Made by a program: the position numbers and the translations under genes
Source: Hamadaea sp013361475
GTDB taxonomy: Bacteria; Actinomycetota; Actinomycetes; Mycobacteriales; Micromonosporaceae
NCBI RefSeq assembly: GCF_040654195.1
Contig: NZ_JBFAHM010000009.1
Coordinates: 248,001-312,000 of the forward strand
Length of the DNA: 64,000 bases
Direction: 5' to 3'
The notes under the pieces: generated by a model
Told to the model about the DNA's origin: nothing
Databases searched by the model: none
The model's input: the letters and a program-made list of their open reading frames with translations, nothing else
In this document: positions 51,670 to 59,749 of the stretch, one piece after another
How positions within the stretch are numbered: the stretch's first letter is position 1
Layout: every line of letters begins with the position of its first letter

Positions 51670-52926
51670 TTAGTCGGCGGGGGCGACGGTTTCGACTGTG
51701 GGTTTGGCTCGCCGGTCCAGGAACTTCGTCGTCAGCCAGGCCGCGGCGACTGCGAGGACCGCGGGTGGGAGGACGTCGAGGCTGGGCGCGCCGACGAGGA
51801 GGGCCGCGAACACCAGCGGCGAGAAGATCAGCCGTGTTTGGGCGGCCATGCCCGCGGCTGCGCCGCCGGCCAGGGCGAGCGTGGGCGACAGGTCGAACCA
51901 GACGACGCCCAGCGACGCCAGGGCGACACCTAGGAAGATCGCCGGGAAGATCGGGCCGCCGCGGAAGCCGCAGCCGAGGCAGACGGCGTACGCGAGGAAT
52001 TTGGCGATCAGCAGGACGAGCACGATCTTCGTCGAGTCCGCGGTGGCCACGACGCCCACGGAGGCTTGGCCGGAGAAGAGCACGTCTTGGGAGTTCGCGC
52101 CGAGGACCCGGGCCAGGAGCGCCAGGAGCCCCACGGCGAGGCCGCCTGCCAGCAGCAGCGCGGGCATCGGCAGCTTCACCTCGGCGACCCGCCGGCCCAG
52201 GAGATGCACGCGGGAGAGGGCGAGCGCGCTGAGGATGCCGACGATGACGACGATCAGCAGGTCGCCCACGTGCACCCCGGTGTACGCGGGCATGTCCGGC
52301 ACCGCGAGGCCGGGCGCGTTGAGGCCGCCCCAGGCGCCGAAGCCGGTGAAGATCAGGTAGCCGATCGAGGCGGAGACCAGGCCGGGCAGCAGGACCGGCA
52401 GCAGCCGGGCGCCGAGGCCGATGCCGCCTTCGAGGAGCAGCATGCCGGCGACCACCGGGCCACCGAACAGCGCGGAGATCGAGGAGAACTGGCCCGCGTT
52501 GGACACCACCGCCGTGCCCTGCTTGTCGAGCTTGACGAAACGGGTGGCGATCATGCCGACGACCGAGCCGAGCGCGATGACCGGGGCTTCCGGACCGAGG
52601 ACCGCGCCGTAGGACAACGAGCCGAGCGCGGCGAGCACGACGCCGGGGGCGTACGAGATCGGGGTGGGGGCGGTGCTCAACCCTTCCAGCGGGGAATGGC
52701 CGCCGTCGCCGGGGAGGAAGCGGCGAGCCAGGACGACGATGATCGCACCGAGGATGGGCAGGGAGACGACGGCGTACCAGGGTGGTTCGCCGGTGCCCCA
52801 GAGCCAGTGCTCCAGCTCGTGCACCGACGCCAGGAACAGCGCGGCGATCAGGGCCGCCGGGATGCCGATCGCCGCGCCGAGCAGGATGAGCCGCAGGTAC
52901 GCCCGCCCGGTGGGTGGTTCCGCCAT
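51670..52926 (-). CDS. ClC-family chloride channel or antiporter
   Basis: 418 aa from ATG 52926 with GGGGGCGGC upstream. Eighteen-helix ClC fold in two halves. The first selectivity region is GAVLGPEAPVIALGS, carrying the gating glutamate in the place of GREGP, and a later block is GCGFRGGPIFPAIFLG. The Ser-motif GSGIP is not obvious (GDGGHSPLEG occupies this place), so ion preference is unclear. Membrane-embedded; no cytoplasmic CBS domains. Confidence 0.9.
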   Translation of the reverse strand: MAEPPTGRAYLRLILLGAAIGIPAALIAALFLASVHELEHWLWGTGEPPWYAVVSLPILGAIIVVLARRFLPGDGGHSPLEGLSTAPTPISYAPGVVLAALGSLSYGAVLGPEAPVIALGSVVGMIATRFVKLDKQGTAVVSNAGQFSSISALFGGPVVAGMLLLEGGIGLGARLLPVLLPGLVSASIGYLIFTGFGAWGGLNAPGLAVPDMPAYTGVHVGDLLIVVIVGILSALALSRVHLLGRRVAEVKLPMPALLLAGGLAVGLLALLARVLGANSQDVLFSGQASVGVVATADSTKIVLVLLIAKFLAYAVCLGCGFRGGPIFPAIFLGVALASLGVVWFDLSPTLALAGGAAAGMAAQTRLIFSPLVFAALLVGAPSLDVLPPAVLAVAAAWLTTKFLDRRAKPTVETVAPAD

Positions 52927-53018
52927 GCCGCCCCCTAGCCCCGTCGTCCGGCAGCTCCGTGAATCGGCAGCTCCGCAATTCAGCCACATTTGGCCCGAAT
53001 TAGCCTCATATTAGAGCC

Positions 53019-53597
53019 ATGACGACAGCAAGTGTGCCCAAGATGCCCCGTTCGACGGGCATGTCCAAGACTTCCGGCGGAATGCCCTGGTGGCTGTTCC
53101 TCATCACCGGCACCGCGTGGATCATCATCAGCTGGTTCGTCCTCGGCTTCAACAGCCGCAGTGTCGCCTCGATCGCCGCGCTCGCCGGCGCCGTCGTCCT
53201 GGTCGCGGCGGCGGCTGAGTTGTTCCAGATGTTCACCGCGCCCGGCTGGAAGTGGCTGCACGGCGTACTGGCCGCGCTGTTCCTCGTCACCGGCATCCTC
53301 TGCTGGGCCAATCCCGGCAAGACGGTGTTCTGGCTGGCCGCCTTCGTGGGCTGGTACCTGCTGTTCAAGGGCACCGCCGACATCGTGCTGGCGTTCCTCA
53401 CCAAGGCCGAGAACGACGCGTGGTGGCTCGGCCTGATCGTCGGCATCGTCGAGGTGCTGCTCGGCTTCTGGGCGGCCGGCCGGTTCGACCGCTCGCTCTA
53501 CACGCTCATCGTCCTGGTTGCGGCGATCTGCCTGGCCCGCGGGATCACCGACATCATCATGGCGTTCCGCGTACGCAAGCTGCAGCACGTCGAGTGA
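53019..53597 (+). CDS. HdeD-family (DUF308) membrane protein
   Basis: 192 aa with six hydrophobic segments in the DUF308 pattern of alternating helices (SWFVLGFNSRSVASIAALAG, WLHGVLAALFLVTGILCW, FWLAAFVGWYLLFKGTADIVLAF, GLIVGIVEVLLGFWA, LIVLVAAICLARGITDIIMAF in outline). HdeD in E. coli aids acid resistance at high density; in actinobacteria the role is unknown. It lies 7 bp upstream of another membrane protein. Confidence 0.88.
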   Translation: MTTASVPKMPRSTGMSKTSGGMPWWLFLITGTAWIIISWFVLGFNSRSVASIAALAGAVVLVAAAAELFQMFTAPGWKWLHGVLAALFLVTGILCWANPGKTVFWLAAFVGWYLLFKGTADIVLAFLTKAENDAWWLGLIVGIVEVLLGFWAAGRFDRSLYTLIVLVAAICLARGITDIIMAFRVRKLQHVE

Positions 53598-53604
53598 GCG
53601 CGGG

Positions 53605-54768
53605 ATGCGGACCCTACGGTGGACCGGGGCCGTCGTCCTCCTGGTGATCTCCAGTCTGCTGGTGGTCGCCTCGGTGACGGCTCGGTTCGCCCGCGCCGAA
53701 CTACTGAACACCGACCGCTACGTGGAGACGGTCGCTCCGCTGGCGAGTGACCCGGACGTCCAGGAGGCGATCACGCGGCGGGTCACGGACGCCGTGATGA
53801 ACTCGGCCGACCTGCCCGCCCTGATCCAGCAGCTCGCGGAGGCCACCGGGATCAAGGCGGCACCGCAGGCGGCGACGCTGGCCGCGCCGGCCATCACGAA
53901 CTGGATCAAGGGGCAGGTCCAGCGGATCGTCGGCGACCTCGTCACCTCGCCGCAGTTCGCGACGCTGTGGACCGAGGTGAACCGGTCTGCGCATACGCAG
54001 ATCGAGAAGTTGCTGACCGGGGAGGACGGCACCGTCGTCTCCACCCAGGACACCGACATCGTCATCAACCTCGGTCCGGTGGTGACCGCAGCCAAGGACA
54101 ACCTGGTCGCCCGGGGCTGGGGCTTCCTCAGCAAGGTCCCCGACGTGTCGATCCCCTACACCGTCGCGACCATCGACAACCTCCCCGAGATCCAGCGCTA
54201 CGTGAAACTGCTCGACAAGGCCGGGACCTGGCTGCCGATCCTGGCGCTGATCCTGCTCGGGCTGGGCGTGTGGTGCGCGCCGAATCACCGCCGCGGCCTG
54301 CTGGTCGGGCTGCTGATCAGCGCCGTTCTGCTGCTGCTCACGCTGGCCGCGTACGCGGTCTTCCGGAATCGCTATGCCGAGAAGCTCGCCGCGAAGGGAT
54401 TCAACACCGACGTCGCGCTCACGGTCTGGGATCAGCTGCTGCGGTATCTCGTGATCGCGCTGGCGACCACCACGGTCGCGGCGGCCCTGGCCGCGATCTG
54501 GGTGTACCTCGCCGGACCAGGCCGTGGCGCCACCCTGTTCCGCCGGGGCGTGAACTCGGCCATCGATCCGGTCGGCCGGGCGATCGGCCCGCAGCCCGGC
54601 GTACGCCGATTCGTGCGTCGATGGCAGCCCTGGATCGCCGTCGTCCTCGCCGCGGGGGCGATGTGGTGGCTGCTCGCCAACCCGACGGTGGCGACGGCTT
54701 TCCTCATCGTGGGCGTCGTCGCGCTGCTCACGGCGGTAATCACACTGCTACGCCGGCTGCCCGCATAA
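53605..54768 (+). CDS. Conserved actinobacterial integral membrane protein
   Basis: 387 aa from ATG 53605, 7 bp after the HdeD stop. One N-terminal membrane helix, then a large extracytoplasmic helical domain (residues about 30-205: TDRYVETVAPLASDPDVQEAITRRV), and four C-terminal membrane helices. The ERYVxTVxPLAxDPxVQxAI pattern is common to a family of uncharacterised actinobacterial proteins. No enzymatic motif seen. It is probably co-transcribed with hdeD. Confidence 0.8.
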   Translation: MRTLRWTGAVVLLVISSLLVVASVTARFARAELLNTDRYVETVAPLASDPDVQEAITRRVTDAVMNSADLPALIQQLAEATGIKAAPQAATLAAPAITNWIKGQVQRIVGDLVTSPQFATLWTEVNRSAHTQIEKLLTGEDGTVVSTQDTDIVINLGPVVTAAKDNLVARGWGFLSKVPDVSIPYTVATIDNLPEIQRYVKLLDKAGTWLPILALILLGLGVWCAPNHRRGLLVGLLISAVLLLLTLAAYAVFRNRYAEKLAAKGFNTDVALTVWDQLLRYLVIALATTTVAAALAAIWVYLAGPGRGATLFRRGVNSAIDPVGRAIGPQPGVRRFVRRWQPWIAVVLAAGAMWWLLANPTVATAFLIVGVVALLTAVITLLRRLPA

Positions 54769-54770
54769 TC

Positions 54771-55255
54771 GTGGACGTGTCCAAGCCCTCCGCCGACGAT
54801 CTGCCGGCCGCATACGGAAGGAGCATTCCGGACGTGCTCGCAGTTGCGTCCCGATGAGCAGGATGAGCTTTTGGCGTACAAGCTGGGTGTGACGAACCTG
54901 GTGGCGCGCGGAACCGACTGCACTCCTTGCGGCTCGGCCGAGAGCCTCCCCGGCGACGGGCCGACGAGCTGACCGCCGCGGAGCCGGCGGAGGGTGGGCG
55001 CGTGTTGCGCGAGAAGCTCGGGCGCGTGCGCCCAGCGTCGCTCGCGGTCCTGGGGGTGACCGCCTATCGGGTGGCCTTCGGCACCCGCACGGCCGGGGTC
55101 GGCCCGCAGGCCACAGTGGATGGTACGCAGGTCTGGGTGCTCCCGAACCGAGTGGCTTGAACGCGCACTACACGCTGGAAAAACTGACCGCAGAGTTCAC
55201 CCGGCCGCACCGCGCGACGGATGCCACTGTGGAGCGTGGTGATGCTAGGTTGTAG
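54771..55255 (+). pseudogene. Decayed mismatch-specific uracil/thymine-DNA glycosylase (mug)
   Basis: Four fragments in three frames line up with Mug: SADDLPAAYGRSIPDVLA (from about 54783), then RPDEQDELLAYKLGVTNLVARGT (from 54844; shown in outline), then RRADELTAAE...RPASLAVLGVTAYRVAFG...VWVLPN (to 55160), and SGLNAHYTLEKLTAEF (from 55151). The section with the catalytic GINPG motif (about 50 residues) is missing after DVLA, an irregular GC-rich stretch lies between fragments 2 and 3, and one C is lost at CCGAACC/GAGT, which creates the 55160 stop. Recognised from memory of the family pattern. Not translated as one protein; a DNA-repair activity is lost unless another mug exists. Confidence 0.82.
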
Positions 55256-55285
55256 TCGGCCGGTCACGCTCTGGGGAGGCGGCGC

Positions 55286-55903
55286 ATGGACCGAGAGATC
55301 CGGGTCGATCCCGCCGCGTTGCGGGGATTCACGAAGGACCTCACGTCGATCTTGAACGATGTCTTGCAACCGGGTCTGGAGCGGCAGAAATACCTGTTCA
55401 CCGACCCGGTGACGTTCGGCGAGGACAATCCGAGCGGCGAACTCTTCCAACGGCGGACAGAGACGTCGCAAGCGATCCGTGAGGCACATGGCAACCTGTC
55501 GAAGCAGATTGCGTCATTTCACTTCCTGATCGAGGCGGTCGGCAAGATCGCCGACGGCTACCAGTCGTCCGACGCCCTCTCGGAGGGCGCACTGCAGAAG
55601 GTGTTGCAGCGGACGGCGGGGATCGTGCCGGGCGTCAACACGCCCGCCGCGCCGTCGGCCGGGCCCGCGCCCGGCGCTGTCGAGACGACGCCGCCGGCGG
55701 ATGTGACGCCGCCGGCCGAGGTCACCCCGGCGGAGGCCGCACCGGCGCCGTCGGCCGGAGCCCCGCCCAGTGAACCCGCCGTCGAGCCGACCGTGGTCGA
55801 ACCGACGGTGGTCGAACCGACAGTGGTCGAGCCGACCGTCGAGCCGGCGGCCGTGGCGGTGGAGAGCGACAGCACGGAGCCCGCGATGGTGGTGGAGGGC
55901 TGA
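55286..55903 (+). CDS. ESX-like (WXG100-type) protein with proline-rich tail
   Basis: 205 aa, ATG with GGGGAGG upstream. Helical N-terminal half (residues 1-110: DREIRVDPAALRGFTKDLTSIL, ASFHFLIEAVGKIADGYQSSDAL in outline) with no cysteine and no signal peptide, then a low-complexity Pro/Ala/Val tail with PTVVE units repeated (VEPTVVEPTVVEPTVVEPTVEP is shown only in part: VEPTV). The pair with the next gene, with overlapping stop/start (TGATG), resembles type VII (ESX) substrates of the PE/PPE or WXG100 kind. No ESX core gene is in the window. Confidence 0.6.
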   Translation: MDREIRVDPAALRGFTKDLTSILNDVLQPGLERQKYLFTDPVTFGEDNPSGELFQRRTETSQAIREAHGNLSKQIASFHFLIEAVGKIADGYQSSDALSEGALQKVLQRTAGIVPGVNTPAAPSAGPAPGAVETTPPADVTPPAEVTPAEAAPAPSAGAPPSEPAVEPTVVEPTVVEPTVVEPTVEPAAVAVESDSTEPAMVVEG

Positions 55904-57171
55904 TGACGGCACCATGGCAGGTCAACTGGCAGGCGTATGACGTGCCGCGGATCGCCGACGCGATCCAGCGCGACCCGAACGAACGCGACGTCATCCCGGC
56001 CGCCAGCGCGGTCGGCGACCTCGTCGGGCACACCGCCGATCTTCTGCTGACCGCGGTGGGCAAGCTGGAGAAGTCCTGGTCGGCCAAGTCCGAGGCGGCG
56101 GCCGAGACGTTCGCGTACGCCCGAGCGCTGGCCGCCTCGCTGAAGGCGGACGCTGACACGTATCACCAGATCGCGGCGGACGTCGGCAAAGTCGTCGACC
56201 AGATCGACCAGGCCCGGACGGAGATCGAGCCGCTGGTCCTGGAGTGGCTGCGGCTCGGTGAGTCGGCCACCGCCACGACGGCTTCGCTGAGCGCCGCCGC
56301 GCAGGATCTCAACCGGCGCGCACGGGGCACGATGAGCCACCTCGATCAGGTGGTCGCTCAGCTGCGAATCAAGGGGCCGAAGGCGTACGGCCCGAAGATC
56401 CTGCCCATCTCCGTAGGGCCGGAGCACCCGAAGAAGGAGGATCGGCCGCACCGGGAACCGCGTACCGACCCGGACGGGCCAGGTCGCAAGGATTGGCCGC
56501 GCGACTTCCCCCGCGGCGGGGGCGTCGCCGGTGGAGCGCTGTTCACCGCGGCGGCCGTGGTCGCACCGGCGGTCGGCTACTCACCGCCACCGGGCCTCCC
56601 GGGCGTGGCCACGACGACGTCGTCGTCGTCGGGTCCGAGCGTCGGCTCGTCAGGCGGCAACCGGTCGGCCGCCGAGGTGCTGAACGAGCGAGCGAGCGAA
56701 CACATCTACGACCGTGCCTACTCCGACTACGACGGTCCCGGCCCGACGCTCACCGGGGGCGGTGGTCCACCGGCGACGCCGATGACCCCGGGAGCGCCGG
56801 TGTCGATGATGCCGCTCGGGATGAACAGCGGCATGGCGCCCGGCGGCGGGGCGTTCGTCCTGCCCGGTCCGGGCGTCGGCGCCGGCGGTGTGGTGCGCAA
56901 GGCCACGATGAGCTGGAGCGCCACCCCGGCCCCGCAGACCGGCACGATCATCGACGGCAGTCGCGGCGGCCAGCTCGCCGACTGGGCGGCCGGCCTGCCG
57001 AAACCCGCGGCGCAGCCGGTGGGCACGCCCACCTGGCAGGTCCCGCGTGGTGGGCCCGGCGTGATCATGCCCGGCGCTGTGCTCGGCGCGGGCTCGCGTC
57101 AGGTCGAGGAGGAGCAGGCTCTCAAGAAGTGGTACGCCGAACTCGCCGAGCCTTGGCGGGCCAAGTCCTGA
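55903..57171 (+). CDS. PPE-like/ESX-associated partner protein
   Basis: 422 aa. The first 150 residues are helical with KLEKSWSAKSEAAAETFAYA, a WxA-like turn where WXG100/PPE proteins have W-x-G or hairpins, and a second long helix (VDQIDQARTEIEPLVLEWL). The rest is rich in Gly, Pro, Ser and Thr with a LTGGGGPPATPM region, then a WYAELAEPW end. The exact YxxxD/E export signal is not present (Y is followed by E at +5), so secretion is uncertain. Overlaps the previous stop, so the two proteins are made together and probably form a heterodimer. Confidence 0.58.
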   Translation: MTAPWQVNWQAYDVPRIADAIQRDPNERDVIPAASAVGDLVGHTADLLLTAVGKLEKSWSAKSEAAAETFAYARALAASLKADADTYHQIAADVGKVVDQIDQARTEIEPLVLEWLRLGESATATTASLSAAAQDLNRRARGTMSHLDQVVAQLRIKGPKAYGPKILPISVGPEHPKKEDRPHREPRTDPDGPGRKDWPRDFPRGGGVAGGALFTAAAVVAPAVGYSPPPGLPGVATTTSSSSGPSVGSSGGNRSAAEVLNERASEHIYDRAYSDYDGPGPTLTGGGGPPATPMTPGAPVSMMPLGMNSGMAPGGGAFVLPGPGVGAGGVVRKATMSWSATPAPQTGTIIDGSRGGQLADWAAGLPKPAAQPVGTPTWQVPRGGPGVIMPGAVLGAGSRQVEEEQALKKWYAELAEPWRAKS

Positions 57172-57181
57172 CCCGACCGTG

Positions 57182-57237
57182 ACGTGATCTTGAACGGAAA
57201 ACGTCGCTGGAGCAGCGTTCTCCGTTCAAGATCACGT
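57182..57237. terminator. Long hairpin between convergent genes
   Basis: ACGTGATCTTGAACGGA (57182-57198) pairs with TCCGTTCAAGATCACGT (57221-57237), and an inner CGCTG/CAGCG stem lies between. Also carries TGATC near its end. Lies between convergent genes ending at 57171 and 57251. No T-tract. Confidence 0.75.
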
Positions 57238-57250
57238 TACGGTCGGCGAG

Positions 57251-58924
57251 TCAGCCGCGAAGTCGGCGCATCACCGCTCGGGCGAACTGCTTCGGATGAC
57301 GGATCTTCGCGGCGTACCGGACGTATTTGAACAGGCGATGGTTGCGGATCTCCTCGTAGCGCTGCACGCTGGCCCGCATCTCACGGATGCGCTTCTCGCG
57401 TACCTTGAGCTGCTTGTCGCGGTAGCCGAGGGTGCGCTCCAGGCCGAAGACGTGCCCGCGCAGTTCGAACAGTTCGTGCCGGGCGGCGGCCGCCTCTTCC
57501 AGCGCCGACCGGAGATCGAGCGTCGACTCGTCGGGGACCGGCTCGGCGACCAGGTCGGCGATCTCCCGGCCGCGTTCCACGGTGGAAGGCTCGGCGGCGT
57601 CGCCGGACATCTGCAGGAGTGTCGCCACGAGGTCGTCGCCCGCCATCCACGGTGGCCACGGGTGCCGGCGGTGGGCGCTGACGAGCCGGTCGCGCCAGCG
57701 GTGCCAGGCGGCGGCGAGCAGCTCGTCGGCTGAAGCCGGTTCGGTGGTCGCCCAGCCGTAGAAGCCGGGGGTGAACGCCGTTCCGTCGTAGACGAGGTCG
57801 TCGAGGCAGATCGCCTCCGCTGTGGACCGCGATCGCGCCCAGGCGCCGAGTTCGGCGGCGAAGGCGCGTATGCCGGGGACGTCGCCCGCGGCGGCCAGCC
57901 GGAACAGCACGTCCTCCGCCGTCGGGGCGTCCGGCAGCGTACGCGTGCCGACCCGGATCCGAAGGCCGTCCGGCAGGTCGGTGGCCTCCCCCGCGGCGTC
58001 CAAGAGCCACCCGTCGCCCGCCCGCTCGACCGCGACGGTGACACCGGCCGCCGCGCCTTCCGCGTACGCCGTCCTCGTGGGGCTGCCCCGCAGCAGCAGC
58101 CAACCTTCGGGCACCGAACCCAACTGCCCGGCGTGGGCGGCGGCTTCGGCGAGTTCTCCGATCGGGGCGAGCAGGGGCAGCGATGCCCCGGCCGCCTGCA
58201 GCCCGCGTACGCCCATCCGGCAGAGCAGGCTGCCGGGGCGGGCTTCGGTGGCTGCGTCGATCTCGATGAGGGTGTGTGCGGCGAAGTTGGCGTACACGCG
58301 GGCACCGGTGATCCCGGCGCGTTCGGCGGCCTGGGCGAACGCGGCGGCGGAGGCGGGCCGTTGGGGATCATCCCGCAGCGGCCACCATTCGTTGTCGCCG
58401 TGCCGTTCGTCGAGCCCGCGCCGGTCCAGCAGACTGGTCAGGGCGAACCCGTTCGCCAACCCCAACACGAGGACAGCGTCCACAGTGGCGTGCTTGAGCA
58501 GCTGAGCGAGGCGTTCCGGCCAGCTCAGATCCGGGCTGTCCGCACCGAGCACCCGGTCAAGCCCGTCCACCGCGACGATCGCGTCGTACGGCTCGAACGT
58601 GGCACCGGCGAGCCCGTCGAGCGCACCCGCGACAACCTCCCACCGGGGATCCGCCTCGCTGTTCGCGGCGGCGGCGGCCAGCTCGGTGGCGTCGCTGACC
58701 GAGCGCAGCAGCACGGTGACGTGTTCACTGCGATCGGCGACCAGGTCCAGCACGTCGCGGCCGTGTGGACCGACGACCAGCGTACGCCGCGCCCGGGGCA
58801 GCAGATCCGCCAGCAACCGGCACACCACCGGCCCACCCGCCGCCGGCAACCCCGGCTGATTCTGATCACTCCACGGCTGCATCTCACCCCGGACGACCCG
58901 CACGGTGCTCTCGATGTCAGTCAC
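57251..58924 (-). CDS. SAM-methyltransferase-like protein with C-terminal coiled coil
   Basis: 557 aa. N-terminal Rossmann-like part: ARRTLVVGPHGRDVLDLVADR, EPYDAIVAVDGLDRVLGAD and VDAVLVLGLANGFAL, as in class I methyltransferases, though the SAM-binding GxGxG is degenerate (VVGPHG). The middle is unassigned; the C-terminal 100 residues form a coiled coil and a basic end (RKQLKVREKRIREMR, KIRHPKQFARAVMRR). This coiled-coil plus basic tail is common in polysaccharide glycosyltransferase clusters. Its start overlaps the upstream gene by 8 bp. Last gene of a three-gene operon. Confidence 0.68.
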   Translation of the reverse strand: MTDIESTVRVVRGEMQPWSDQNQPGLPAAGGPVVCRLLADLLPRARRTLVVGPHGRDVLDLVADRSEHVTVLLRSVSDATELAAAAANSEADPRWEVVAGALDGLAGATFEPYDAIVAVDGLDRVLGADSPDLSWPERLAQLLKHATVDAVLVLGLANGFALTSLLDRRGLDERHGDNEWWPLRDDPQRPASAAAFAQAAERAGITGARVYANFAAHTLIEIDAATEARPGSLLCRMGVRGLQAAGASLPLLAPIGELAEAAAHAGQLGSVPEGWLLLRGSPTRTAYAEGAAAGVTVAVERAGDGWLLDAAGEATDLPDGLRIRVGTRTLPDAPTAEDVLFRLAAAGDVPGIRAFAAELGAWARSRSTAEAICLDDLVYDGTAFTPGFYGWATTEPASADELLAAAWHRWRDRLVSAHRRHPWPPWMAGDDLVATLLQMSGDAAEPSTVERGREIADLVAEPVPDESTLDLRSALEEAAAARHELFELRGHVFGLERTLGYRDKQLKVREKRIREMRASVQRYEEIRNHRLFKYVRYAAKIRHPKQFARAVMRRLRG

Positions 58925-59747
58925 GTTCCCTCCAGTCGAAGAGCATCCGCATCTCCTGCGGCGGCATCACCCACGCCCGCCCCAGCTCCTCATCGGTGAT
59001 CTGCCGCGCGACCGCCACATCCACCTGCTTACCGATCATCTCCGGCCACAACCGGCCGATCCGCTGCACCCCACCGAACAGCGGATTCTCCCCGCCCAAC
59101 TCCATCGGATCGCCATACACGGCCGGTTCGCACCCCACCGACACCCCGTAGAAGATCGCCGTCGCCAACCGGTTCGACGCCACCCGCTTGAACCGGCGCA
59201 ACGTCTCCAACTGCTTATACAGGAACCGGCGATCGGTGCCCTCATAGTTCCAGCCCCGCCGGCCGAAACAGACGACGTCGAAACCCGCCTTCTCGTAATG
59301 CCGGCGGATCTCCCGGCGCTCGTACTCGGTGTAGTAGAGGCTGATCGTGACCGGCCCCGGTTCGGTCTCCTTGATCTCGTCGATCAACCGCTGATGATCA
59401 CCGGAGATCTTGCCACCCTCCCAGCCGTGGAACAGAAACCACAGCGTGCCCTCCCGCTGCTCCGGCGGTATCACCCCGAGTGTGGGCTCCATCTGCAGCA
59501 GATACAGCCACGGCGCACCGACCACGTGATAGTTGCGCCGGCCCAGCGAATGCCCACGACGGCGCGGCCAATCACTCCACACGAACCGCCACGCACCGTC
59601 GAAGAACTCGTGCACCGGATTCCAGCCACAACCGATGTTCCACCCATGCTGCAGATAACCCCGCAACCGCGGCGGGAACTCGTCATCCAGACCGGCATAC
59701 CGCGCCAGAATGTGCGACTGCCCGTAATAGTGATTGTGATGATGCAT
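58917..59747 (-). CDS. Surface-polysaccharide-type protein, unknown function
   Basis: 276 aa, begins MHHHNHYYGQSHILARY. Features: RGYLQHGWN, PWLYLLQME, LWFLFHGWEGG and VTISLYYTEYERREIRRHYE, and a Y-x4-H pattern reminiscent of GT-B folds or CDP-glycerol transferase-like proteins, but no complete donor-binding motif. The gene is 2 bp after the GT2 gene and overlaps the next gene, so the three work together. Function cannot be assigned from sequence alone. Confidence 0.6.
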   Translation of the reverse strand: MHHHNHYYGQSHILARYAGLDDEFPPRLRGYLQHGWNIGCGWNPVHEFFDGAWRFVWSDWPRRRGHSLGRRNYHVVGAPWLYLLQMEPTLGVIPPEQREGTLWFLFHGWEGGKISGDHQRLIDEIKETEPGPVTISLYYTEYERREIRRHYEKAGFDVVCFGRRGWNYEGTDRRFLYKQLETLRRFKRVASNRLATAIFYGVSVGCEPAVYGDPMELGGENPLFGGVQRIGRLWPEMIGKQVDVAVARQITDEELGRAWVMPPQEMRMLFDWRERD

Positions 59748-59749
59748 GG

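Noticed and set aside
51411..52232. Open frame across the X/Y array (Ser-Gly-Arg-Ala repeats)
   Set aside because: It runs through a tandem repeat into the antisense of the ClC gene; codon use and repeat structure show it is not coding.
54927..55160. An intact 77-codon gene at this place
   Set aside because: It is the third fragment of the decayed mug gene; the neighbouring frames continue the same family on both sides.
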